Positions 40,604-54,437 of a stretch of 64,000 bases of DNA are shown here, in pieces. Below the pieces are notes generated by a model. That model did not search any database, had not been told where the DNA came from, and worked only from the letters and a program-made list of their open reading frames with translations. Origin of the DNA: Trichoplax adhaerens (taxonomy: Eukaryota > Placozoa > Uniplacotomia > Trichoplacea > Trichoplacidae). Every line of letters starts with the position of its first letter. The first letter of the stretch is position 1. The stretch lies in the NCBI RefSeq assembly GCF_000150275.1, contig NW_002060946.1, forward strand, positions 5,307,035-5,371,034, in the 5' to 3' direction. The position numbers and the translations under genes were made by a program.

Positions 40604-42991
40604 TTAAAAATGAACCCGACAGTATAGCACTAGACTAAATGACTGCTCAACTACTGGTTAGTGGTCATACTGTACTGCTACCGTACGATAGAGTAATAGT
40701 CCACAGTGTATAGTATACTGAAGACACAGGTTATTTACCCCCTTGCAAACATGTTATTCTTACAAACTCGACCGTGTCGATGGCAATAGCTTTGCCTTCA
40801 ACACTCTCGAAGTTGGCCTACTGTGATATACTAGCTCTAATGAGTAGATGAATGCATTTCCTGATCGCTATTTTACTCCCTAGTTGGCTAAGGTTATTTA
40901 CCTTTTGACCAACAAACATGTTACCAACTCGATTATGTCTAGTATTTTTTTCCATCAGGAAGATCGTAGCGTACTTTTAGCATCAGCTATGGTGGCATAC
41001 TGTCCACCAGCCTCTGTACACTACTGTATACTCCTTAAAATGATAGGAGTCGATTATTTCTCTCGACTCGTCGCTTTTAGTATATCGGCGGCCATAACCC
41101 TACAAGAATCTGCAATCAATCGGCAATAAAAAAAGGATATGGTCAACAAGACTCTTATGACCCAGGGAGCAGTGGAATGTCCATAGTGGCCCATTATTTT
41201 CTCCACGCGGCTTAGTACTCGAGTCACAACCATCTCGGGATCACTGGTATGGGGGGGGGGAGGGGGGCATACATGCCGATTGGCCGTGCCCGCTATGACG
41301 TCACAACCACCATCAACAGCACGCTACTGTAGTGCTCAATCATGAGACCAGGATAGGTCATACCATGGAGATCTTCCAGACTGATCAATCCTGGCCTAGG
41401 ATGGTAGGACAGGGGCTTGAGGTATCCAATGCCCGCTGTATTTGAAATATCAATACAACAGTATGGAGAGAAATATTGGGTACCACCACCATGGTGGGTA
41501 AGAGTGGGTACGGTAATGCCATGGAGACCTTGAAGGTTGATCATCCATATTTGCTGGTTGAGCTGAAGAATATTAAAATGTGAAAATGGATTCGTTTTGT
41601 AAGTCAAGTATAGAGCGATTGGATAGGACTGAATAGGAATAAACTAGTTAGCATTAATCTCACCATTTGCAAGTCATCCAATGGATTGGATGACCTAAAG
41701 ATTCCAATCGCAGTGATTGAAATCTTTCATCATGTTTGCAATAGTACAGAGATGATAGATGCTTGAGGAACGTATGCAGTTGTGTTAGGCTTACCAACGA
41801 GCCAAGAAAAGCGTCAAAACGTAACAGAAAGGATCAAGTTGTAGCATACGATGTTCAAAAAAAACACCGATAAATTAATTTTAGGCTACATTGCTAGTTT
41901 ATTTTCGGAAGACTAGGTATACATGAGTCCATCTGCTTACAGTATCTAGCAAAGATCGATCTGACTTTTACAGCCAACTGACCGCCCAATCAGTTGAAAT
42001 CGATTCTCATCTTGTCTACAACTTAATAATGGTACACTTGTTATATGCTGTTGCCTGTAGGTTAGGTGACTACACATAGTAAATATTGGCGTTATTGAAA
42101 ATGCTACCAATATCAAACTTACCTTGACCAAGGCAAACTTCCTAGAAAACGCTAGCAATGTATAGAGATAGAACCAATAACAACCAATCTTCTGTAAATG
42201 GGTTGGATACCAAATGGACACTTTCAGTAATAGATTAATGAGTTGGTGGGCTATATTTCATGTAGCAGAGATCAAGACGAATAACTTTCAGTCTCACATT
42301 TGAAGGGGACAGTCCAAAGCATTAGTTTAACTTTAGCTTTAATTTTCTTCTTGTTTATGTCTTCATTGTAGAATACGGCTTGTAATCTAAATTGGCATTC
42401 TTGAAATTCTTGTCAATAGCAAAATTACCTGTAATGTATTGATACACGACTACTTGATTGCTTCCTAAGGACAAAATTATTGTAATTAGCTGAAATCATG
42501 AAGTATCGTAAGCCAGATAAACTGCTTTCATAAACACTGCAGTGTTAAGAGATGCAAATTATAATCAATCTCGTGTAGTTAAATGGTAGAGTTCAGTAAT
42601 GTAATGGATCAATCAGACAGTCAACTATTGCTTACTTCAAATAACAGCAGTTGACATGAAAAAGCCTTAGTTAAAGTTTCAATTTCGTCTTGTCTTTGCT
42701 CCCATAACACAACACTTGCTAAACACTATCAATAACTCTACTAGATATAAATTGCTAATCTTAAAACCTTATACTGCAAATAAACTAGCAATGTTAGGAA
42801 ATAGCAAACAACATCTAAATCCCATGTAGTTGGATTGTAAAGAATCAGTAATGTAATTGATCAATCATATAGAAAACCAGAAATGCCTTAAATGATAATT
42901 TTTTTTCATCTCGTCATAAATTAGCATTTCAATCGTATCTGAACGGTTTACCATTTATCAATTGACCTAAAATCCTGTGTAAGACAAAATA
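40604..42991. other. GC-richer intergenic region with a poly-G run
   Basis: No supported gene. The segment at 40.6-41.6 kb has a visibly higher GC content and loose internal repeats: 'ggttatttacc' near 40729 and 40893, and 'atggagatcttcc/atggagaccttga' near 41366 and 41521. It contains the G-run listed separately. The end of the stretch is the FAAP24 5' flank. Confidence 0.4.
41251..41267 (+). repeat. Poly-G run with one interruption
   Basis: Ten G, one A, six G. This is the only long G run in the window. It could form a G-quadruplex or be a length-variable homopolymer; assembly length may be unreliable. Confidence 0.85.
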
Positions 42992-44519
42992 ATGGCTAAC
43001 TCTGTCAAGATCAAAGGTATGACGTCAACACCTAAGCAAAAGAAGAAAAAGACATCACCTACTATTTCTCCTGCTAGTCGCAATATTCGCGTGCCTACAG
43101 GTCATCTCATCATCAGCGATAAATATAACGATAGTCGTAGTATTATACAATTGCTAAAGGGTGAGCCGAATGATTGCTTTAGATATCATCTTTCATTTTC
43201 TGAATAGTAAAATCTTTTTCATCCTGTGTATTATATTGACGATGCATACGCGTATTTACGTATCCAAAATTTTATCACTATCAGAGCAAATAAAAGTGGT
43301 TATAGAGAGCAACCTTGGACTAATTGACTTCTACCCATCGCCAGGCTGCGGGGTCATTCACTTCAAAGAAAATGATATAATTGATACTACAGGATGGAAA
43401 GAGAAATTAAGAAAACTCATGCAGGTATTCCATAGCTCATTCCATTATCTATGAGAAATAACCCACGTCGTACATGTACTGTAACGAGCAAAGATATGCT
43501 ACACATAATATTACTATAAAATTTTGAATTTGAGAAGGTTATAATAGGTTGTAAATACAATTAGAACTTTATACAAGTATACGTATTTATGAATGGCATT
43601 GTCGTGATATTCTAAAATAATTGTACTAACTTGGTATTCTTAGTCACCTTTGAAAGTTATAATACTTGCGGAGAAAACCCTAACGAATAATCAATATTAT
43701 GACCAACTGCAGACCTCTGCAGTAATTGAGTTTGGTATGGTGTTGTTACCCATACATTCAACGAACGATATCGCAAGTTACCTATCAAGTCTAGTAAGAA
43801 TACACGTAGATACAGTATTAGGGTATCATACTTCAGCTTTAACTGCCACCTTATTATTTAATAGGTAAATCAAGCAACGAGGCCAGTTTATCATAATAAA
43901 TTTCTTGTAAAAAGAAAGCCGGAACCTATTAACCAAGCTGTAGTATCTACGTTAAAGCTCCTACCTAGCGTCGGTGAAACTAAGGCAAGGTTGCTTCTAA
44001 ATCGCTTTCACAGTAAGTTTAATGTGTGGATATGCTACTTAACGGGGATAGGTTCAGAATGTTACCTACTTAGCCGTCATAATAAAATTTCTGATATAAT
44101 GATGCAAGCATTCAATCTCATTTAATTAAAATAAATACAGGTATTGCTGGGATTTCTCATGCTTCTGTTGAGGTAGGCAGTTGTGTATAATGTTGAAAAA
44201 ACTATAAAATGAGAGCTAGTCACGTTTATTATCCACTTATGTAAACTATATCAATAGTCTTAGCTATGGAATTTAGTATATGGCCAAACTGTTCGTACTC
44301 TTTTCATTTCCACGCTAAAAATAATACTAAAGGCTTTTACTCGTATTTAAAAGTTATTAACTAACGATACAGAAATTATTTATAATTTAATTAATGATCC
44401 ATACTGGAGACTCAGTCGCTGTCAACCCTAACTTCTTAAAATTTTCCGAAACTGCTACTTAGGAACTAGCGGAAGTTATTGGCAGTTCCAGTGCTGTAGC
44501 TGTAAAAAAAGCATTTTAA
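42992..44519 (+). CDS. FAAP24: Fanconi anemia core complex-associated protein 24 (FAAP24)
   Basis: Six exons: 42992-43160, 43285-43424, 43644-43864, 43915-44012, 44141-44172 and 44463-44519. They join in frame to 717 nt, 238 residues (human about 215). After a Lys/Ser/Thr-rich start, residues 34-150 form the ERCC4-like nuclease-fold domain: VPTGHLIISDKYNDSR, IKVVIESNLGLIDFYPS, VIILAEKTLTNNQYY and FGMVLLPIHS all align with FAAP24. Residues about 185-238 carry a tandem helix-hairpin-helix module: LPSVGETKARLLLNRFHS, then AGISHASVEELAEVIG across three exons. The domain order is that of FAAP24 rather than of XPF/MUS81, and no ERKxxxD-type nuclease motif is visible. Known role: heterodimer with FANCM that binds single-stranded and branched DNA and recruits the Fanconi anemia core complex and ATR signalling at stalled forks and crosslinks. 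The 32-nt fifth exon and a 50-nt third-to-fourth exon intron are notably small. Confidence 0.95.
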
Positions 44520-47500
44520 CAAAACATAATATTAATCGCCTATATTGGTGCCACAAGTGTGCTGTAATGGAAAGCTGTCATGCTCATTTGATTTTTACAA
44601 GGAATTATATTGTCTGGTGGGTTATCGTGTAAGGTTTGTCTGAAGATATCGTTTCCATTAACTGCCGTATCGAAATTAACAACGAAAGGTTTATAGCTTT
44701 ACGAGCAGGCTACGTAAATTTAATATACCGCTTTTATAACTTTTACCATAATGTATAGTGTATTATGCAGTCGTAATATACTATACTGCTATTCCTTGTC
44801 TACCAAATATCCAATGTGGAATCAATAACTTTAGTCAACCCGAAATTTTAGCTTACGTATCACTTACTGCGAATCAGTTTAAATATTCATTTATGTTATG
44901 TATGATATAAGACCTCTGATGATCTTCTAAATAGATAGATTACTCTCATAAATTTTTGACATGGTATAGTAGAATAAATATCTAGTAAAATCATTCTCGA
45001 TCAGTAACTGATATTAAATATTCTGTAGCAAATTTTTGAGCGTCGGGTGAAAATTTGTTCATTGTATTTAAGCTATTTCAATTCCATAAAATTTCGTTAT
45101 ATTAAAACGTCGTTCTCTTAAAAATGTCATAAGTTATCAATTGAATTACATTAATTTACTACGAATTAAACATCATCATTATTTATCGATTTTATCAGGT
45201 TGTTTTGATCGGTTGTACATGTACTTCTTACCAGCTGTATAACTGCATCAAATTGCTGTTAGGAGGCGTTTACTTCTCAGATTGAATTTTTTACCTTCCA
45301 ATACTCAATTAGCTATTCATAGCTCATTAATAATTATAATGATTATTCCCATAAATTACCGTAAGAATTTAAACGAAATTGTGTGAATGATTATAAAAGT
45401 TATACTTGCATATAAATTATTAGCTATCCAACTTCCTTATTTACTATTTATGGTACGGTCTATTAAGCCACATAATTTTTGTTGCATCAGAAGATGTATC
45501 GTATAATTGCATCTTAATTGTATATGGAATGGATAAGGGATGTTTCCGCTTAGACGGCTTTTGGACATTAACCTACAAAGGTTTGAACCCCATAATACTA
45601 TCCTTCACGCTGTTACACAGCTACTTCCCAATTTGAAGTGACTCATTTCTGTACAGGATTGTGCGTTGTTCATAGTATTACCTTGTAGGTATGACTTCCG
45701 TTGGTGTTTGACATCGAATTTGTTCTTTTATAAGCCATTTCTTAACATCTGTTTAATAAAAGTGTCTAATTGATTCATACATGTAACATATGATAAGTGA
45801 TTATTTGTTATCAATTCCAGTAAAATATGCCTGATATACAATAATTTAAATTATAATGATATAAATTAATTATTTTATTAATAACTTAAGTGTACGCAAC
45901 ATACCGTATTTTATAAATGCTCATTATTTACGAAATGACTAAGTATAATTCCGAAATCAAGGGTTTGTGTAAGAACTTAGACACATGTATCCAATTTCAA
46001 CATCATCCAGTATACCCTTAATATTATTGCTTTTATATGAATAGCTTAATTGCTCTAGAATGCAGAGAGATCAGATACTTTGTTGTGCAATAGAAATTGG
46101 GTAATTGAATATTGAACATGATCATATCCAAGTACTGCTTATGTTATCGCTATACAATAAAGTAGGTGATTTAGAATAAAGTATTAGAAGGGTAGAAAAT
46201 ATAAATATTAATTAATACATTACATTCTATTTCAAGCCGCTTTAATCAACTCTAAACGACCTACAAACGGAAACGAAATAAATAATAAATTTTTTCTTTA
46301 ATTCGCAGAAATTTTTATTAACATTGAAATCAAACAGATCTTTAATATTTAAAGGTTTTGAATGCAACCTTAAATATAACAATTGATAAATAACTATCTG
46401 AGGTAGCAGCAATCACAATTTCAAGAAATACACTAGTAAGAGCCGTTTATTATAATAGTGTATGCAAAAACGAATCAATCTTGATGTTAATTGATTGTAA
46501 TTTCGATATGGCAAGTATTCTAATGATATGTTCGATATCCATTATACAGCGTACAGTAGAATAGTATTTGTAGGCTTTACTAGGCATTTAAAGAGATTTA
46601 CTGATAAACAGCTAATCATATTTATTCTACGCTGGCTAATTCCAATCAATGAATGAAACTAGATAATTTTAAATGAGAAAAGGCCTCATTCATATTAATA
46701 GGAATGATGATGATGCAAAAAACTGAAAGATCGTATTGCACTTCCTTAATTATAGAAGTTAAGATTGATATGCAAATGAAGCAAAGTATAGTTCATATTT
46801 TGAGCTGATAGAAAGACTACAGCAAACATACAATTCTAGAAAAGTAAAAATTGCATATAAGAATTTATAAAATAATGAAATCAACTTCTTGGCTAATTAT
46901 TATGGTCGCCGTAATGATTACATAATTAATTTTATTGTATGGATTCATATGTCTTAAAATTTAAGAAACACTCCATGAACTTCATGAACTCTAACGCCCG
47001 TAAAACAGGCAAAATGATAATCATCGCATCATTAAAATAATGCTCGGCAAGTTAATTGATTAAATTTTATATTAGCTTTTGCAACGAATATCTATTAATT
47101 AAATTGATGATGTAGTTTTAATAAATTGCTATTCGACTTTATATTTGCGATTGTCGTATTAAGTACTTTAGTTAAGTGATTAAGAAATAATTTAATATAC
47201 AGTACGAGTATAAATATAATGTAAGACACTCTATCATATTAAATCCTATAAATCCTTTCATAACATCATATACAGTATATCCATAAATCCTTTTTTATTA
47301 TGAAATAGTAAGTATTACAGATGTTATTTTGCACTATTGCATTAAAAAATAACTGTAATTCTATATGGCTAGTGTGTTGCTCTGTAATTATTCATAGCAT
47401 CAGAGATAATTTATTATTTAAACGCATCCAACTTTATCGTTTAAAATATTGCTGAAACATCTCACAGGAGATAGACTTTGTTCTTAACAATGAATAAAAT

Positions 47501-50500
47501 GTACCAGTTCCTGGTAACTTATATACCGTAAGATGTTGTCAATTTTTCTACAATATTCATTATCATCTACTACATTGTTTACATTTTGTGTAGTACTATA
47601 GTACATTATTGCTGCTGTTGTTAGTTATTCCACCTTAGACTATTTTGTATTATATAAATGAAAAATATGCGAGCAGCCAGTTGAGTTTAACGCGGTATTC
47701 ATAACATCTATAGCTTTCAAAAATTACAATCGTAAATCTATTCGATAAATTACGAATTTAATCATTTTAGGCTGGCTATAGACTACCATAGGCTAAATTA
47801 GTTTAGTTCATAATGCACAAGTCTATTTCGTCTTACATAAAGTCACTTTTTCAGCAACTTTTCTATTGCGGAGGAAATTTTATGCGGTCATTATTTATTA
47901 AATCTATGATTATACCTGGATATTATGGCATAAACTATAGTATTCTCTCGTATTTTTCTTGTTAATATACTCATCTGTTCCTGTTTGCTAATTTTTTCTA
48001 TCTTTATGGAACTGCTACCAATATGTGAACGCCCGTAGATTTCTCGTTACAATGGTACATGGTCGATATTTTTGGGTCTTCTTCTATTTCGAACTACTTA
48101 TCAAGAGTAATTCTCCGTGACAGTTATGAACTTTTTCCTTAATTTCACGGCAGGAGTGCTTTGGAGCATCTCCTTATGCATAAACGATAAATAACGAACT
48201 CTCTTTATTATGAAAAGTAACTCGCTTCTATCTACCTTCTATCTATATTTGCGAACAGTTACAATTTGTATATATATACATACGAAGAAATTAATATTAA
48301 TAAACGATACGGCTGTCGTATATTCTTAAATCAAGATTTATATCGTTTTATACTCTATTTTAAAATACGTTTCAGTGCACATATAACACGACGCAGTCAT
48401 GATCAGAACACGATCTAACCTTTGAGCTCTCTTTTAAATTAGGCATCTAACTAATTCACTTGACCTTACTAGAAAATGAATTAGTTTTATAATCTACAAC
48501 TTAACGACAGCCTACCAACTGTGTAACGATCAATACAATATATTTACACTTAACGTTGGCCCTTTTCGCGATGATAGGAACAAAAGGGTTTCATTTACAT
48601 AAATGAAGTTAATAAAGCTATCTTACAAATGATTAATTTCCTAGCTCACAAATAGATAAAATGATTATGTTTTCTACCTTTGTAATTGATATTCTTGCAT
48701 TAGACTTACTATTATTAGTTCTAGCACCCATTGTTGTTTAATGTCTTGTAGTCCATTACAGCTTTATTTATGAACGAATAGATTTTTCATATATGTACAG
48801 CAGATTTTTACATAAACATATTATTATTTACATTTTCAAACACATATACATTTTATACCATACTAGGACAGTAACATGATTTTATTTTTAGTATTGGATC
48901 AAAGTAATCTGTTACTAGACAAGGACACCTAGCTGCAATCTTAATATTTGATATAATCTGATGCTATGCATAGTAAAAACTACCAAAATATTAATACTGC
49001 TGAAGCCGGCTATTTGTAGTCATTATTTTGTAACTAATTTTATAATTTTAGTAATATACGTAAAAAGGAAATAACGATCATAAAAGTTAATTCTATCAAA
49101 ATACTGCATTTTCTGCTTATCTGTACATTAAAGTCTAAATTAAGTTATAATTTTACCCATGGATAGATTTGTAATCATTAATTTTATTCATTTTATACCA
49201 AAATTATCTATATAAATTAGTCTTAAGACATATGAGGTGGTCATCCTTTATCATCTTTATATTACAGCAAAGGGCTATTTACAATTTTAGATCTATCATT
49301 CTATGCTTTTAGCGCAGATCAAAAATTATGCCTTATTGTTCTATTCATCGATATTAATAGGTATAAAAGCATTAGAGGTGTAACTAACTAAATCGATCCA
49401 CCATTATTATGATAACCGAGGCTTGCAGCTAGAATTGATAATAATGGCGATTGTAAAAATTAATTAATGGATACTATATCTTAAATTGATGATGATGACG
49501 TTAATGGATAGAGTAAATAAACCTACTTGTAAATTGTTAACAGCTTTCTTTTTAAGCCGTACGATGTTCACTATTGATTCGTTTGTGTTAACATTCTAAA
49601 GAGAATTGTAAAATAAATTTAAAATTTAATTAGATATACTTTTTACCGCAAAATATCAATATTTGATAATGATGGGTTTGAGGTTCATTCTAATCAATAA
49701 TATTTTGACGTATTGTAGCTGTTGAAAGAAATCGACATAAATTACTATCTTAACACTATTATTAAATTATGCAAAGTAAACATGATTCTTTACAATTGTT
49801 TTAATTAATATTAAATGCTATCAAGCATTAAATTATTGAACCATTAATTATCAATTGAAGGTAGAAGTCACTTAATAAATCAAGCAGGACCGTAGCCTTT
49901 TAGAAATGTGATATCTATCTGATAACAAATACTCGCGGTGTAAAACTCTGACTGTTGGTCTGGAATTGAAAGTGAAGGTAGTTGTAGCTTGATAGTCATT
50001 TCAAAGCATTAATTATTAAGTACTTCAACCAACAAATAGCTTTGAATTTATAAGTATTTCGTTATCAAAATATTAGCGTTCCGTGAATGTTAATAATAGC
50101 GATAAAACTTTATAGGAAAATTGGACTTGGGTTAGAATTGGCACAATTGAAATCGAAAACGCTTCAATGAAAAAATAAAATCCATTAAGATCCGTGTTAT
50201 TGTCTTGCTTATGAAAACAGAAAAGCAAACAAGTCTTATACGCCTAGCTTCTGACAGTACCATAATATATTCAACTGCTTAATTAATACAAAATAGGACT
50301 ATTACAAATGCACTCACACGATCGAAATTTTATGGCTTAAATAATTATAACTTGATAGAATCCTATAAAAATTCCATTTACATACTGATAATATAGTCAT
50401 CAATACGGAGTTGAACCAGCTTATGAATACAAAAGTGATAATGATGTAGCTAATAAAGAAAGTTCATTTTGTTTGTAGAAAAAATTTAAAACGATTAATT

Positions 50501-52470
50501 TATGCGGTGATGATAAGGTAAAGCAATACTACTTATAGCACAGTCAAAAAAATATTGACGAAACGCAATGACCCGTATTGAAGTCGTCCTAAAAGTTAAA
50601 TACTTGTTCAATAGAAAAGAAACTCGATATTTCATATGCGTATACCGCAGTAGCTATCTACTTAAATCATTTCTAGATCATCACTGCCGGTTCAATGGTT
50701 AATTTTGATGGAGTAAATAAAATGTATTGCATCAATAATTGCATAATTAATATAGCAAAAGAGATATAGAGGAAAATAGAATAACACTTTCTGAAACCTG
50801 CTGACATTTCCAGACTATGCTTAAATATGCAATAGATCGAAATAAATCAATTAAGTTTGAAAAATAAATAGTAAGATTGGATTAATACGGTACTGTAATA
50901 TTAAAATTTATGTTCGAATGAAATGTTATTGGCGAAATTTTTAATTATACGCGTATTGCGCTTTCCATTTAATTAAATATTCAGATCGAGCATGATAGAA
51001 GATTGTTCGAGATGGTATATGGGTAGTGAGAAAATTAACTGCTTTTCAGTTGGGAAGGATCTGAAGATAAATAAAATTTATAATACTAGTTTATGCAAGG
51101 AAAATCATAGCATTACTTTTTTGTAGAAAGGAAGCGATTATATTCAGCCATTTACATATAATCAATGTATCCTTTAAGATGGTTTTGATTACTTACAGAA
51201 AGGAGTAAGATCTTATAGAGCATGATAGAATAATGAAATCCCACTAGCAACAGAAATATTTGACTTTTTACATGGAAATTTACTGGCTAGGTGAATACTG
51301 AGCCCGTATAGAAATGCCGTGAAAATCAATTATTAGCTATATATCATCTTGTAGCAATTCTATCCAAAAGCGTAATTTGCCTTGTATCTAGTACTAATAT
51401 AACTCTTTTACTTGTTTACATCATTGAATCAAATGAGCTTGACTTAAACAGTAAAACCGTTTTTCGAAATAAGCAGACAAGGTTCAAATTTCCAGACAGG
51501 ATAAATAAATTATGGCTGGAAAGGGAATTATTATTATTATTATTATCCTTTAGTAATAATAATTACTAAATTATTAAAATTTAGCTATAAGCAGGAGTAT
51601 TCTATAGAATGCATTATGTCTAGCAGATTCTTATTAAATCAAGCTGTAGAACCGGTTAGGTAGAGTGAGGAATTATTTAAACTTGATTTTGCATCAAATA
51701 AACTATTTCATAGACAATCATAGTAAATCTTGATGCTAGCCATTTGAAATTTATATTCTAGGGAGTAAACAGCAAAAATACATTAAATTTAGCCACAGAA
51801 AATATAACATAATGAACTAACTCACTATTAGCTTTACGTCAACAACACAATTATACTTTGAGGTATCATTGGTAACTACTTTAAATTGGGGATGTATAAT
51901 ATTTCAATATTGCTTGTATAGGTAATACCTAGAATGATAGCAATCTTTTAATGGCTTCACAAAATGAACAATAAAAATAAAAATTAGACGGATGATTTCT
52001 TAGAATAGATCAGCATTAAAATCATTTCATTCCATCCCTTGTCGAGATACCACTGCTATCCTCATCCAATGCCTCCAGAAAATAAGTACTTTCTGTTAAT
52101 GTAAATTTCGCTACGGAATAAACATGACAGCGAATTAACTCTCAGTATCGATAACTCTATTAATATTAATTATCAGATATTATTAACAAAGAGTACAAAT
52201 TAGAGCTTGTGTAGTTTTTAAATACTGTTTACAAGGGATAAAATATTAGATTGCAGTTAGTAAAATTTCATGAACGGCATAAAATTAACACTAAAGTAAA
52301 CTTAGATCGATAATTCACTTGGAATGATTCAGCTGATAAACTGCTTCCAACTTACAATATGTCCTGACACTTTCTTGTGGTACTAATCAAACAGCTATCG
52401 AAAACAATATCTTTCCCCTTAGGCAATAATTAAGATAGAATTTTTAATCAGATTTTATTATTATTGGTTT
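44520..52470. other. Large apparently non-coding AT-rich region
   Basis: Nearly 8 kb without any ORF above 60 codons and no exon I recognise. No tRNA-like B box, no transposon ends and no obvious long tandem array. It could be intergenic DNA or contain an intron of a gene whose exons I missed. An (ATT)n microsatellite lies at 51527-51546. Confidence 0.4.
51527..51546 (+). repeat. (ATT)n microsatellite
   Basis: About six and a half ATT triplets. It is followed within ten bases by imperfect 'taataataatt', so the region can also fold back on itself. Confidence 0.9.
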
Positions 52471-52479
52471 CGGAAACAA

Positions 52480-54300
52480 ACAACCTGGAAGCAGATTTCT
52501 ATTTGGTTACGGATAAACTTCCATTCAGTTAACCGTTTACAGCATTAAATTAATTTATTGCTAACGTCTAGGGGCAGTAGACTGTTACGGATTTGTATTT
52601 ATTTTATTATATTTGTTGCACCATTGCAGGACAGAAAGGAAGAAATTATCCACCTCTGAAAAGAAAAATAAAGTATAGGCGTCTGCCTGGAAGTAGATTC
52701 TATTCGATTTTAGATAGCTTCGCATTCAGTTAATCTTTATGGCATTAAATCAATTATTATCACCTGGTACTAAACTGTTAAGGAATTGTATTTTATTACA
52801 GTCCTTTCGGTGCTGTTGTAGGTGTATAACAGGAATAGAAAAATAACGGAAATTATCCATCTATAAAAAGAAAAATAGGCCATGATTTTCACTCCGGAAG
52901 TAGATTCTATTCGATTATAGACAGTCTTGCTTCCTATTAACTCTTACAGTATTAAATCAATGACAAACGTCTAATAATATGAGACTGTGAAAATTATTAC
53001 AATTTTATCCTAGGCGTCATTATATAACCGATAAATAAAGAAATATCTAGCTATAAAAGGGAAAAAGAAGTCATAAACTTCGTCCTGGAAGTAGATTTAT
53101 TTGATTTTAGGAAGCCTTGCATTCAGTTAACCATTACAGCATTAAGTCAATGAATAATATCTAGCAACAGTAAACTGTGAAAGTAATTGTAATCAGGTGC
53201 CATGACGTGTCCGAAAAAACAAGAAATGAATTTCTGCCTGGAAGTAGATTCTATTTCTTTACCTTGTTGATAAGCAGGCGTTTAGTTAACTGTCACAGCA
53301 TTAAATCAAAGACCATCATGCCGTAAAGGTAAACTGTGCAGATAATTGCCTCCACCATACAATAAATATGTTACGACCGAAAAATAGGGAAATTATCCAG
53401 GTATAAAGATAAGCTGTAAATTTTACTTACAGCATTACATCAATGACTAACATCTACTAATAGGAATTTGTGATGATGATATCATTATCATTATCCTAGG
53501 CGCCTTTACATGACTGAAATTGGGTAAATTCTCCAGCTTTAAGTGGAAAATAAGCCGTGAATATCATCGTGAAAGTAGATTTTCTTCGATTATATATCAT
53601 TATCGATAGCTTTGCATTGAATGAACTCTTACAGCATTTAATCAATGACTAACATAGAAGGAACAGTAGACTGTAAAGGGAATTACAATTATCCTAGGCG
53701 CAATCCCATAGTTCAAAACTAGCGAAATCATCCCTCACCTAAATAACTAACTAAGCTGTGACTACAGCATTAAATGATTGACTAACATGGAGTAATCGTA
53801 AACTGGGAAGGCAATTGCAATTAGACTGGCGCCATTGCATGATTTAAAAAATAGCGCAATCATCTAGCTTCTATATAAATAAGCTGTCAATACATCATTT
53901 CGATGTATGACCAAGATGGCAATTGCAATTATCCTATTCGCCATGGCATGACTGAAAAAAAGCGCAATTATCCAGCCTCGAAATAAATAAGCTGTAAATA
54001 CAGCATTAAATGATTGACTAACATGGAGTAATCGTAAACTGGGAAGGCAATTGCAATTCTACTGGCGCCATTGCATGATTAAAAAAAAAATGGCGCAATC
54101 ATCTAGCTTCCATATAAATAAGCTGTCAATACATCATTTCGATGTATGACCAAGATGGCAATTGCTATTATCCTATTCGCCATTGCATGACTGAAAAAAT
54201 AGCGCAATTATCCAGCCTCGAAATAAATAAGCTGTAAATACAGCATTAAATGAATGACTAACATGGAGTAACAGTAAAGTGTGAAGGCAATTCTAATTAT
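52480..54300. repeat. Satellite-like tandem array, units 130-240 bp, about 10 copies
   Basis: The anchor acagcattaaat(c/g)a recurs near 52539, 52738, 52946, 53136, 53295, 53429, 53631, 53764, 54000 and 54240. Early units are about 160-208 bp and carry 'ggaagtagattctattcgatt', 'gcattcagttaac', the anchor, 'aacgtctaataat', 'gtaaactgtgaa', 'aattacaattatcctaggcgcc' and 'gaaattatccag'. Later units lose the first block. The last two full periods are 236 and 240 bp and nearly identical, each made of two related half-units. So the array ranges from old and diverged on the left to young and homogeneous on the right. Confidence 0.88.
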
Positions 54301-54312
54301 TCTAGGCGCCAT

Positions 54313-54338
54313 TTTCTGTCTTTAAAGAAAGACAGAAA
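54313..54338. repeat. Hairpin with 11-bp perfect arms
   Basis: tttctgtcttt, four bases, then aaagacagaaa. It marks the right border of the satellite-like array, where unit homology breaks down. Confidence 0.75.
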
Positions 54339-54437
54339 TTGTCCAGTGAGCGATCCAAAAAATAATCATAGGCAATGACGCCTTCAGCAATTCAATCACA
54401 CCACTGCGTCAGACTATGCGTGTGCGTGTGACACGGC

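Noticed and set aside
41293-41607. 104-codon minus-strand ORF in the GC-richer region
   Set aside because: Higher GC lowers stop frequency here and the frame spans loosely repeated phrases. No family resemblance.
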